A stretch of 64,000 nucleotides of DNA from positions 3,681,001 through 3,745,000 of the forward strand of contig NC_016078.1 in the NCBI RefSeq assembly GCF_000230555.1, in the 5' to 3' direction. The notes under the pieces are model-generated. The model did not search any database, had not been told where the DNA came from, and saw nothing but the letters and a program-made list of their open reading frames with translations. Below, in pieces: positions 1 through 6,778 of the stretch; within the stretch, counting starts at the first letter, position 1; each line of letters begins with the position of its first letter. The translations under genes were made by a program, and so were the position numbers. This stretch comes from Pelagibacterium halotolerans B2 (lineage in GTDB: Bacteria > Pseudomonadota > Alphaproteobacteria > Rhizobiales > Devosiaceae).

Positions 1-476
1 TTGGTGATCTCCTCGAACTGGTCCTTGACCTTGTGGAGCAATTCGAGCCCGATGTTCTGGTGCGCCATTTCACGCCCGCGAAACCGCATGGTGACCTTCA
101 CCTTGTCGCCTTCGCCGATGAACTTTTCCAGTGCGCGCATCTTCACGTCATAGTCATGGGTGTCGATATTGGGTCGGAGTTTGATCTCCTTGACCTCGAT
201 CACCTTTTGCTTCTTGCGGGCCTCGGCGGCCTTCTTCTGGGCGGCATATTTGAATTTGCCCAGATCGAGGATCTTGCACACCGGCGGTGTCGAATTGGGC
301 GCAATCTCGACCAGGTCCATCCCCGCGTCCATCGCCATGGCGATGGCTTCGCTCGTCCGCACGACACCGATATTGGTGCCTTCGGCGTTGATAAGCTGGA
401 CTTCGGGGACGTTGATTTCATTGTTGGAGCGCGGCCCGTCTTTTTGGGGCTGCACGGGTCTCATCGGACGACGAAT
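1..476 (-). CDS. infC: Translation initiation factor IF-3 (C-terminus beyond the window)
   Basis: IF-3 binds the 30S subunit, keeps ribosomal subunits apart and polices start-codon choice. The reverse strand reads [17 protein letters not shown]..., then [35 protein letters not shown] and the C-domain [17 protein letters not shown], all typical of IF-3. About 158 codons are inside the window and some 20 remain outside. I place the start at an ATT at 476-474 (reading I-R-R-P-M-R-P), because an AAAGGA Shine-Dalgarno sits 9 bases upstream; an ATG at 464-462 is the alternative. Rare ATT/ATA starts are known for infC and underlie its autoregulation. Unlike in many bacteria, rpmI-rplT are not adjacent but 11 kb away. 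Confidence 0.95.
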   Translation of the reverse strand, partial: MRRPMRPVQPQKDGPRSNNEINVPEVQLINAEGTNIGVVRTSEAIAMAMDAGMDLVEIAPNSTPPVCKILDLGKFKYAAQKKAAEARKKQKVIEVKEIKLRPNIDTHDYDVKMRALEKFIGEGDKVKVTMRFRGREMAHQNIGLELLHKVKDQFEEIT

Positions 477-544
477 GGCAGAATTTCCTTTCAGCGGTTT
501 CCCATAGCTGCGCACACCTGCTCGCAGGCCGGCACAACGCGCCT

Positions 545-573
545 AAAATCTTGGCAAACGGGCACAAAGTCAA
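545..573 (-). promoter_or_regulatory. Putative sigma-70-type promoter for infC
   Basis: On the minus strand a TTGACT hexamer (573-568) is followed after exactly 17 bases by GATTTT (550-545), about 70 bases before the ATT start of infC. The -35 box is good and the -10 is weak. Prediction from sequence only. Confidence 0.4.
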
Positions 574-699
574 CAGGCAAAGCTGTATCGATTGCCCGAG
601 GCGTGCCCCCGGTTGCATGGGGGTCGCGCAGGCAGCGGCCTTGCGGTCCCGCGGCTCAGCGGCTACACCCCCGATATGGTGTCCGAGCCGGAAAATGCA

Positions 700-1464
700 A
701 TGATCGACAAAACCGCGACACTGGCTGTGGGCCAGGGCGGGCAAACCCGCGAGATTGCCATGCTGCTCCGGGCAGGCAAGGCGCCCGGGCTGTTCTGGCT
801 CGGCGGATTCCGGTCGGACATGCTGGGCTCCAAGGCCCGTGCCCTCGACGAATTCGGTGCCGAAAATGGGCTTGCCGTGACCCGGTTCGATTATTCCGGC
901 CACGGCCAGTCCGGCGGCGCGTTCCTCAAAGGTACGATTTCGCGCTGGCTTGAAGAGGCATTGGCCGTATTCGAGACCACAAAGGGCCCCCAGATCGTTG
1001 TCGGCTCGTCAATGGGTGGCTGGCTCGCGCTCCTGCTCAACCGCGCCTTGCGCCAGCGCGGCGAGGACCGGGTGCGGGCCATGGTGCTGATCGCCCCGGC
1101 GGCCGACATGACACGCGATTTGATGCGAGAGACCTTCACGGACGCCGAATTGCTCGACCTTTGGGAAAAGGGCAGGGTGGAACAGCCCTCGGACTATTCC
1201 GATGAACCCTATGTCCTCACCCGTGCCTTGATCGAAGATGGAGAAAACCATCTCCTGTTCGGAGCCCCCATCCGCACCCATTGTCCCGTCGCCATCCTGC
1301 AGGGCGGCCATGATACCGACGTGCCCCCCGCCCACGCCCTCAAGCTGGTCAGCCACCTCGTTTCCGATCCGGTCACCTTCACCCTCATCCCGGATGGCGA
1401 TCATCGCCTGTCGCGCGACAGCGACCTCGACCTGCTGCGCCAGACCGTCCAGCGGTTGCTCTAG
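700..1464 (+). CDS. Alpha/beta hydrolase
   Basis: A 254-residue cytoplasmic hydrolase from the ATG at 700. The serine nucleophile elbow is GSSMGG, preceded by a beta strand (PQIVV) as in the alpha/beta fold. The acid is probably the Asp of GGHDTDVP and the catalytic histidine lies in DGDHRLSR near the C-terminus. FDYSGHGQSGG matches the HGxSxG loop of serine aminopeptidase/ABHD-like hydrolases. The substrate is unknown; carboxylesterase, thioesterase and lysophospholipase activities are all possible. The start at 700 is preferred over the ATG at 676, which lacks a ribosome-binding site; neither is strong. The TAG stop overlaps the convergent LysR stop in a shared CTAG. Confidence 0.85.
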   Translation: MIDKTATLAVGQGGQTREIAMLLRAGKAPGLFWLGGFRSDMLGSKARALDEFGAENGLAVTRFDYSGHGQSGGAFLKGTISRWLEEALAVFETTKGPQIVVGSSMGGWLALLLNRALRQRGEDRVRAMVLIAPAADMTRDLMRETFTDAELLDLWEKGRVEQPSDYSDEPYVLTRALIEDGENHLLFGAPIRTHCPVAILQGGHDTDVPPAHALKLVSHLVSDPVTFTLIPDGDHRLSRDSDLDLLRQTVQRLL

Positions 1465-2375
1465 GCGTCCAGCCGGTCCTCGATGATGGTCCCCAGCGCT
1501 GCGGCCTCGCGGGCCACTTCGCGCGCGAAATCGCGCACCATCGCGCGCTCGAACGCCGATTTCGAGAGCGCCACGATGGCGATGTCGCGATGCAGCGGTG
1601 TGAAGTCGCGCGGCGCGATCTCGACAAGTTCGCCCCGCGCGATCTCCTGGCGCACCGTTGAGCGCACGAAAAAGCCCAGCCCCTCTCCGGCCAGCGCCAA
1701 CCGCCGGGCCGGCCCGGTGGGAATTTCAACACTTGTCTGCGCGCGCCGTACCAATGCGGTGGCCCCTTCGGGGTCCCCCTGCCACCAGCGCAGCGATATT
1801 ACCCGCGGCGCCACGTCCAGCACGTCGGCCAGTCTTGGGTTGGCAGGCAGCTTTGCCGCCAGATGCGGCGCCAGCACCAACGGTACGGGCTCGCGCATCA
1901 CGACGATGGGATAGATTTCGGGCACCAGCGGATCGAGATTGGGCCAGGCGATGATCCCAAGTTCGGCCACCCGGTCGTGCAGCATGGCGGTCACGTGATT
2001 GTGGTGCCCCTCGCGCACGATGACATCGACTTCCCGGTGCCGTTCCTGAAACCGCAACAGACTTTCCGAAATCAGCGGCGTTACCATCGAGCGTAGCGAT
2101 GCCACGGTGATCCGGCCGCGCTCGACCCGCCGCATGGCCTCACGGCCTTCCTGCACGGAGCTGAGAATGCGCCGCGCATAGGGCAGGAACGTCATGCCCT
2201 GATCGGTCAGAGCCACCTTGCGTCCGCGCGTAAAAAGCTGCACACCGAGGAAATCTTCGAGTACCCGCATGCGCATCGAAACCGTGGCCTGCGTGACATT
2301 GAGCCGGGCGGCGGCCTTGGTAAAGCTCAGATCGCGCGCGATCCGGTCGAAGGTGCGGAGTTGATCTATATCCAT
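1461..2375 (-). CDS. LysR-family transcriptional regulator
   Basis: A 304-residue LysR regulator. The N-terminal winged helix-turn-helix is plain: FDRIARDLSFTKAAARLNVTQATVSMRMRVLEDFLGVQLFTRG (residues about 9-50). It is followed by the linker helix and a periplasmic-binding-protein-like effector domain. It is divergent from the GNAT acetyltransferase at 2463, with 87 AT-rich bases between them, so that acetyltransferase is the likeliest target. The effector is unknown. Confidence 0.92.
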   Translation of the reverse strand: MDIDQLRTFDRIARDLSFTKAAARLNVTQATVSMRMRVLEDFLGVQLFTRGRKVALTDQGMTFLPYARRILSSVQEGREAMRRVERGRITVASLRSMVTPLISESLLRFQERHREVDVIVREGHHNHVTAMLHDRVAELGIIAWPNLDPLVPEIYPIVVMREPVPLVLAPHLAAKLPANPRLADVLDVAPRVISLRWWQGDPEGATALVRRAQTSVEIPTGPARRLALAGEGLGFFVRSTVRQEIARGELVEIAPRDFTPLHRDIAIVALSKSAFERAMVRDFAREVAREAAALGTIIEDRLDA

Positions 2376-2462
2376 AAGGAATTTCTATTGATCGAATTGA
2401 TATTTCTGTATCATTTCATTTTATCATCAGTTATTCCGATTTGAACAGGCGCAATCCTTGCA
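2376..2462. promoter_or_regulatory. AT-rich divergent promoter region (LysR / acetyltransferase)
   Basis: This 87-base spacer is far richer in A+T than its flanks and separates two diverging genes. It contains a direct repeat ATTGAT-N3-ATTGAT (about 2388-2402), in the area where a LysR protein would be expected to bind. No clear -10/-35 pair stands out. Confidence 0.4.
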
Positions 2463-2981
2463 ATGAACATTCGCCCCGCCACCGAGAGCGATCTCCCCCA
2501 GATCCTCGATATCCACAACGATGCCATCAGGCGTCTCGACGCGATCTGGAGCGAGGCCGAGGAGACACTGGCCGACCGCAAGGCCTGGCTCGACGACCGC
2601 AACGCCAATGGCTTCACGGTGCTTGTGGCCGAAGAGGATGGCCGCATTCTCGGCCATGGCAGTTACGGAACCTACCGCTCGCGTTCGGGTTACAGAAAGA
2701 CCGTCGAACACTCGATCTATCTGCGCGACGAGGCGCAGGGCAGGGGTGTGGGCTCAGCGCTCATGGAGGCCCTGATCGATGACGCGAAAGCCAAGGGTTT
2801 TCACCTCATGGTCGGTGTCATCGATTCAAAGAACGAAGGTTCGATCCGCTTTCACGCCCGGCACGGCTTTGAGATGCTCGGTGTCCTGCCCCAATCGGGC
2901 TTCAAGCACGGCCGCTGGCTCGACCAGGTCAATATGTACCTGATCCTCAACGACGACCCCGCCCCGCCGCGCGGCTGGTAG
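2463..2981 (+). CDS. GNAT N-acetyltransferase, phosphinothricin acetyltransferase-like
   Basis: A 172-residue GNAT enzyme. The acetyl-CoA motif A is AQGRGVGSALMEALI (Q/RxxGxG/A, residues about 91-105). The tail (NEGSIRFHARHGFEMLGVLPQSGFKHGRWLDQVNMYL) matches the phosphinothricin/methionine sulfoximine acetyltransferase (Pat/Bar/MddA) subfamily, including the GxKxGRWLD block. Enzymes of this group acetylate the amino group of glutamate analogues or methionine derivatives using acetyl-CoA. It diverges from a LysR gene. The exact substrate is not assigned. Confidence 0.88.
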   Translation: MNIRPATESDLPQILDIHNDAIRRLDAIWSEAEETLADRKAWLDDRNANGFTVLVAEEDGRILGHGSYGTYRSRSGYRKTVEHSIYLRDEAQGRGVGSALMEALIDDAKAKGFHLMVGVIDSKNEGSIRFHARHGFEMLGVLPQSGFKHGRWLDQVNMYLILNDDPAPPRGW

Positions 2982-3027
2982 GCTCTCTGCCGCAAGGCGA
3001 TCTATGTTCGAACCGTCGCCGTGGTCT

Positions 3028-3074
3028 CACCTCTCCCTTGCGGGAAAGGTCGACGCGAAGCGGCGGGTGAGGGG
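3028..3074. repeat. Intergenic imperfect palindrome (CACCTCTCCC ... GGGTGAGGGG)
   Basis: The spacer between the acetyltransferase and the VOC gene carries an imperfect inverted repeat with CACC/GGTG-rich arms. A similar element (CCTCGCCC ... GGGTGAGGGG) lies at about 12410-12447. Such short GC-rich palindromes are common dispersed intergenic repeats in proteobacteria; no family name is assigned. Confidence 0.5.
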
Positions 3075-3097
3075 GCCTTGTCCCTGCTTATCCCGAT

Positions 3098-3445
3098 TCA
3101 AACGTGCGAAAGAATATTGACCAGCCTGCCGAACGGATCGCGCACGTAAAAACGCCGCACGCCCCAGGGTTCGTCCGCCGGGCCATAGACGATGGCAATG
3201 CCCAGCACCTTCGCCTTTTCCAGCACCGTATCGACATCGTCGACTTCGATGGACAGGTCGGGAACAGGCGTATCCGATCCGCCCTCTGACATGACGCTCA
3301 ACTGAACCGACATCTGCCCATCCGCGCCATAGGTGCGGATCCACCCCATGTCCATCAGAATGTCCAGCCCGAGCAGGTCACCGTAAAAGTCTGCCGCTGC
3401 TTCGGGCGAGCCCTCGATATTGGCAACGATCCGTTTGACCGCCAT
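3098..3445 (-). CDS. VOC (glyoxalase/bleomycin-resistance fold) protein
   Basis: A 115-residue single-domain vicinal-oxygen-chelate protein. It starts MAVKRIVANI and shows the beta-alpha-beta-beta-beta pattern ending in the typical EPWGVRRFYVRDPFGRLVNIL block. The family includes glyoxalases, dioxygenases and resistance proteins, so substrate and activity cannot be assigned. It is the last gene of the run glycosyltransferase - ligase - trhO - VOC, with only 2 bases between trhO's stop and its start. Confidence 0.85.
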   Translation of the reverse strand: MAVKRIVANIEGSPEAAADFYGDLLGLDILMDMGWIRTYGADGQMSVQLSVMSEGGSDTPVPDLSIEVDDVDTVLEKAKVLGIAIVYGPADEPWGVRRFYVRDPFGRLVNILSHV

Positions 3446-3447
3446 CT

Positions 3448-4455
3448 CTATCCCTTTCGGTTTCGGACCCGATCCGCCTCGCGCCGCGCCTTGCTGGCCA
3501 TCCGCCGCTCCTCTGCGGCTTTCCTGACGTCTTCGCCCATATGGGCTTCCCCGCGCGCCACGGCCAGCTCGATCTGCCTTTGCCGCTCGGCCGCGGCCGC
3601 ACGCTTGGACGCGTTCTCCTCACCGGCGCAATGGTGGCATTGCACCCCTTCGATGAAGTCTTCACGCTCCCTGTCGGCCGGGGTCAGGGGCTGCCGGCAG
3701 GCCCGGCACAATTGCGCATCGCCGATTTCCAGCCTATGGCGCACCGAGACCCGCTCGTCGAAAACGAAGCACTCCCCATCCCAAAGGCTTTTGTCTTCGG
3801 GCACCTGCTCGAGATAATTGAGGATGCCGCCCTTGAGGTGAAACACCTCCTCAAATCCCTGCGCCAGCATGTAGGACGAGGCCTTTTCGCACCGTATGCC
3901 CCCGGTGCAGAACATGGCGATTTTCTTGTGCTTTTGCGGGTCGAGCGCTTCGGACACATAGTCCTTGAACTCGGTGAAACGCGATGTCTGCGGGTCTTTC
4001 GCGTTCCGGAACGTCCCCAGAGCCACCTCGTAATCATTGCGCGTATCGATGACCACCACGTCGTCCCGGCCGATCAGATCGTTCCAGTCCTGCGGGTCGA
4101 CATAGGTCCCGACCTGCCGCCCCGGATTGGCCTCGGGTGCTCTCAGCGTCACGATCTCGGCTTTCAGCCGCACCTTCATGCGATGGAAGGGCTGGGTATC
4201 GGCGAAAGAATACTTGACCTCGGCCCCCCGGAACCGCCCCCCGAAAATATTACCGTCGCTCAGCCACGCCACCAGTTCATCGATCGCCCCGGGCGTCCCC
4301 GCCACTGTCCCATTGATCCCCTCAGGCGCCAAAAGCAGCGTCCCCCTGATTCCCCGCGCACAGCAAAACGCGGCCAGCGGTGCCTTGAGTGTTTCAAAGT
4401 CGGGCTGATCGACGAATTTATAGAGCGCGAGGATTTTGATGGTGGGGACGGTCAT
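3448..4455 (-). CDS. trhO: Oxygen-dependent tRNA uridine(34) hydroxylase, rhodanese family (YceA)
   Basis: TrhO hydroxylates U34 of certain tRNAs using molecular oxygen, an early step in forming 5-alkoxyuridine wobble bases. The 335-residue protein has the N-terminal acylphosphatase-like domain (LAPEGINGTVAG at about 42-53) and the rhodanese domain (VVIDTRNDYEVALGTFRNA), with the active-site Cys loop MFCTGGIRCEKAS. A CxxC...CxxC pair (CRAC, CHHC) and a basic helical tail follow. The ATG overlaps the stop of the ligase gene by 4 bases (ATGA), indicating translational coupling. Confidence 0.93.
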   Translation of the reverse strand: MTVPTIKILALYKFVDQPDFETLKAPLAAFCCARGIRGTLLLAPEGINGTVAGTPGAIDELVAWLSDGNIFGGRFRGAEVKYSFADTQPFHRMKVRLKAEIVTLRAPEANPGRQVGTYVDPQDWNDLIGRDDVVVIDTRNDYEVALGTFRNAKDPQTSRFTEFKDYVSEALDPQKHKKIAMFCTGGIRCEKASSYMLAQGFEEVFHLKGGILNYLEQVPEDKSLWDGECFVFDERVSVRHRLEIGDAQLCRACRQPLTPADREREDFIEGVQCHHCAGEENASKRAAAAERQRQIELAVARGEAHMGEDVRKAAEERRMASKARREADRVRNRKG

Positions 4456-5585
4456 TGGGGGGGTGCCGGTTCGGCTCTCTTCTCAAGAGCGACGAGATAG
4501 CCGAGCATCAGAACGAGCAGCGTCATTTGCGGCAATATGCCAAGGATTGCATTTGTCAGCCCGAGCGTTGCATTCCCGCCACTTAGGGCCAGCGATAAAA
4601 ACACGATCGCCCGATCCGATCTCGCCGCGGCGGACAAGAGAGCAAGCAGGGGAGAGAACACGAGGCCAAAATAGGCGACTATACCGAGAACCCCGCCAAC
4701 GGCTGCGAGATTGGCAATGTCGCTGTGCAGATTGTCATAGCGCTCGCGGATTGGCAGCAGTTCGCGAGCAGTCTCCATGAAGCTACCGTATCCGTGCCCC
4801 CACAAGGGCGACTGGAGGAACATCTTCAGCGCCGCATTGTACATCAGCCACCGCTGGTCATTCGATTCTTGTGTGCGCTCGCTCAAGATGTCCCAGAACA
4901 ACAGCATAGCTCTTTGCCCCTCGCCCGAGGCGACAAGCGCAATTGCAACGGCCATTGGCAGTGCGAGTAGCGCCATGAACATCGCGCGGTCGCGCCAGAA
5001 GACCACGAGCGCGATGGTCATCAGCACACATGCGGCCAACAATGGTCCGCGTGATTCAGAAAGCAGAACGGCCGCCACCGCGGCCGCAGGTCCGAGAACG
5101 AAGAAAAATCGTGCTGTCGATCGTGCGTGAGCCGCGCCGATCAGGCTGACGAACCCAAGCATTGTAGCAAGGCTTGCATAGTGAATGGGGTTGTTGCCGC
5201 CACCCGCGCGCCTGACCTCAAGCGCAAAGACGTCGATTGCCCCGACCGCGGCCGCCGCCAGTGCTCCAATCAGGCAAAGCGTGCCAAACTGGATGGGCGT
5301 GACACGATCAAGAATCGCCGCTACGGGCAAAACGCCGACAAAGGGCAGCAAGATGAGCAATACTGTCCAGTCGCCCGGCGCGCCACCATTGAGAAGTATC
5401 GACACGAACAATGTTGCCAGACCCACGGCCAGACCGAGGAGAACGCGTGAATCCAGAGTGTCAGGTCTGACGCGAGGGAGAGACAGTGCCATACAGGCCA
5501 GCGTCAGATAAACGGCGGTATAGGCGGCAATGCCGGGAAAAACCAGGCCGGACACCAAAAGTGTCGCGCGTATCGCTTCGAACAT
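4452..5585 (-). CDS. O-antigen ligase-like polytopic membrane protein (Wzy_C family)
   Basis: A 377-residue inner-membrane protein with about ten hydrophobic segments. A large soluble loop contains the Wzy_C signature: NQRWLMYNAALKMFLQ, then SPLWGHGYGSF and DNLHSDIANLAAVGGVLGIV, with the His of NLHSD. Proteins of this family join or polymerise surface glycans (WaaL ligases, Wzy polymerases). The glycosyltransferase gene 8 bases upstream supports a surface-polysaccharide role. Ligase and polymerase cannot be told apart by sequence. It is unusual in lying between pheT and trhO rather than in a polysaccharide locus. Confidence 0.8.
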   Translation of the reverse strand: MFEAIRATLLVSGLVFPGIAAYTAVYLTLACMALSLPRVRPDTLDSRVLLGLAVGLATLFVSILLNGGAPGDWTVLLILLPFVGVLPVAAILDRVTPIQFGTLCLIGALAAAAVGAIDVFALEVRRAGGGNNPIHYASLATMLGFVSLIGAAHARSTARFFFVLGPAAAVAAVLLSESRGPLLAACVLMTIALVVFWRDRAMFMALLALPMAVAIALVASGEGQRAMLLFWDILSERTQESNDQRWLMYNAALKMFLQSPLWGHGYGSFMETARELLPIRERYDNLHSDIANLAAVGGVLGIVAYFGLVFSPLLALLSAAARSDRAIVFLSLALSGGNATLGLTNAILGILPQMTLLVLMLGYLVALEKRAEPAPPQ

Positions 5586-5593
5586 GGTCGCGT

Positions 5594-6778
5594 TCAGCTC
5601 TCACTCTTTTTTCCGGCGAACGCCGTCATGGCGGTCGCAAGATTGTCATCGAACACCATGTGCTTAGGCGATTTTCTGTTTTTTGTCCGCTCTTCTTTCC
5701 AATTTGTATTGATCCCCTTGAAATGGAAAAAGACGGCCGCGTTGTCATGCTTGCGGGCCCCGATGGGGGCGCCGTGGATGCGGTGCAGATAGGGGTGGAC
5801 ACTTGGCGATTGCACCCAGTCACGGCGCGGGTCGAGCACCCATTTGGAAGGCGAAAGGCGATGGCGGAAATCGGCATGCCGGTGCCGGAATGCCTGATGC
5901 CGCGCCGGGACGTCGGGGTCGCGCGCCGCCTCGATCCACCTCCCGCGCATGCGCGTTACACCAAGGGCGCTGCGCCGGGTTCGCTCATAAACCGATTCCC
6001 CGCCCGCCCAGGCCAACTCGTCGATGTCGCAATCGATCAGGCCCTCGGCCCGCATTCCGAACCGGCGCAGTGCCAGATTGGTCATCGAAATCTGCAGGAA
6101 ACGGGGGTAGAATTTCGTGTTGAGTACCGAGGTATCGATGGGCCCGAATTTGTGTGGCACGTCGATAACGATGACGGTCTTGAGCCCGTTCACCGCGGCC
6201 AGTGTGGTCTCCAGTCTATCGACGGTATAGTCGGTCGACCCATTATCGAACAGGATGACCGTATCGGTGCCGTGCAGCCTCGCATGCCAACGCGCCCAAT
6301 CGGCAATCCATTCGAGCCGGTTGTTCTTGTTGATCGTGAACAGAATGCGCGCGCCGGAAAGCGCAGCGGAAAAATTGGGCTGGATGGCCAGATCGAATGT
6401 TTCGCCGAAGGCCTCGACCCGCACCGTCTCTGCATCGTCCGGCACATCGGCCAGCCGGGTCAGCATTGTCGAGCGTGAGGCAAACAATTCGGCCTTCAGA
6501 GTAGTTCCCGACGGCGGCACGCTGTAGCGCGCCGCTTCAAGTGCCGAGCGCAGGTTGAGCGGCGCAGGCCCCACCAGCAGGACATCCCTGCCGTTGTCGG
6601 CCCGGAATGCGTCGTAATAGAGCGCCTTGTCTTCGAATGCCGTCCAGAACGCGGCCGGCCGCGGCCGCCAGGGCGAGCGGGGCCGACGCTTTACGATGCT
6701 GTCGGCGGACAGCGCCGCAAAGCTCCGGCGAACGCACAAAATCTGTGCTTCGGCCCGGTGGAGGGCAACCTCACCCAC
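5594..6778 (-). CDS. Glycosyltransferase (family 2/92-like)
   Basis: A 394-residue protein. An N-terminal region of about 115 residues precedes a glycosyltransferase domain beginning ARILFTINKNNRLEWIADWARWHARLHG, then VILFDNGSTDYT and the probable metal-binding DxD in GLIDCDIDEL. Such enzymes transfer sugar from a nucleotide donor to a glycan or lipid at the cytoplasmic membrane face. It lies just upstream of the O-antigen ligase-like gene and probably acts with it. The reading frame opens at a GTG (6778) that overlaps the last codons of pheT. No clear ribosome-binding site was found, so the start is uncertain and could be downstream. Confidence 0.75.
   Translation of the reverse strand: MGEVALHRAEAQILCVRRSFAALSADSIVKRRPRSPWRPRPAAFWTAFEDKALYYDAFRADNGRDVLLVGPAPLNLRSALEAARYSVPPSGTTLKAELFASRSTMLTRLADVPDDAETVRVEAFGETFDLAIQPNFSAALSGARILFTINKNNRLEWIADWARWHARLHGTDTVILFDNGSTDYTVDRLETTLAAVNGLKTVIVIDVPHKFGPIDTSVLNTKFYPRFLQISMTNLALRRFGMRAEGLIDCDIDELAWAGGESVYERTRRSALGVTRMRGRWIEAARDPDVPARHQAFRHRHADFRHRLSPSKWVLDPRRDWVQSPSVHPYLHRIHGAPIGARKHDNAAVFFHFKGINTNWKEERTKNRKSPKHMVFDDNLATAMTAFAGKKSES

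Noticed and set aside
33..953. 306-residue plus-strand frame across infC and the hydrolase start
   Set aside because: It is antisense to the clearly recognisable infC and has His/Gly/Arg-rich composition typical of shadow frames in GC-rich DNA.
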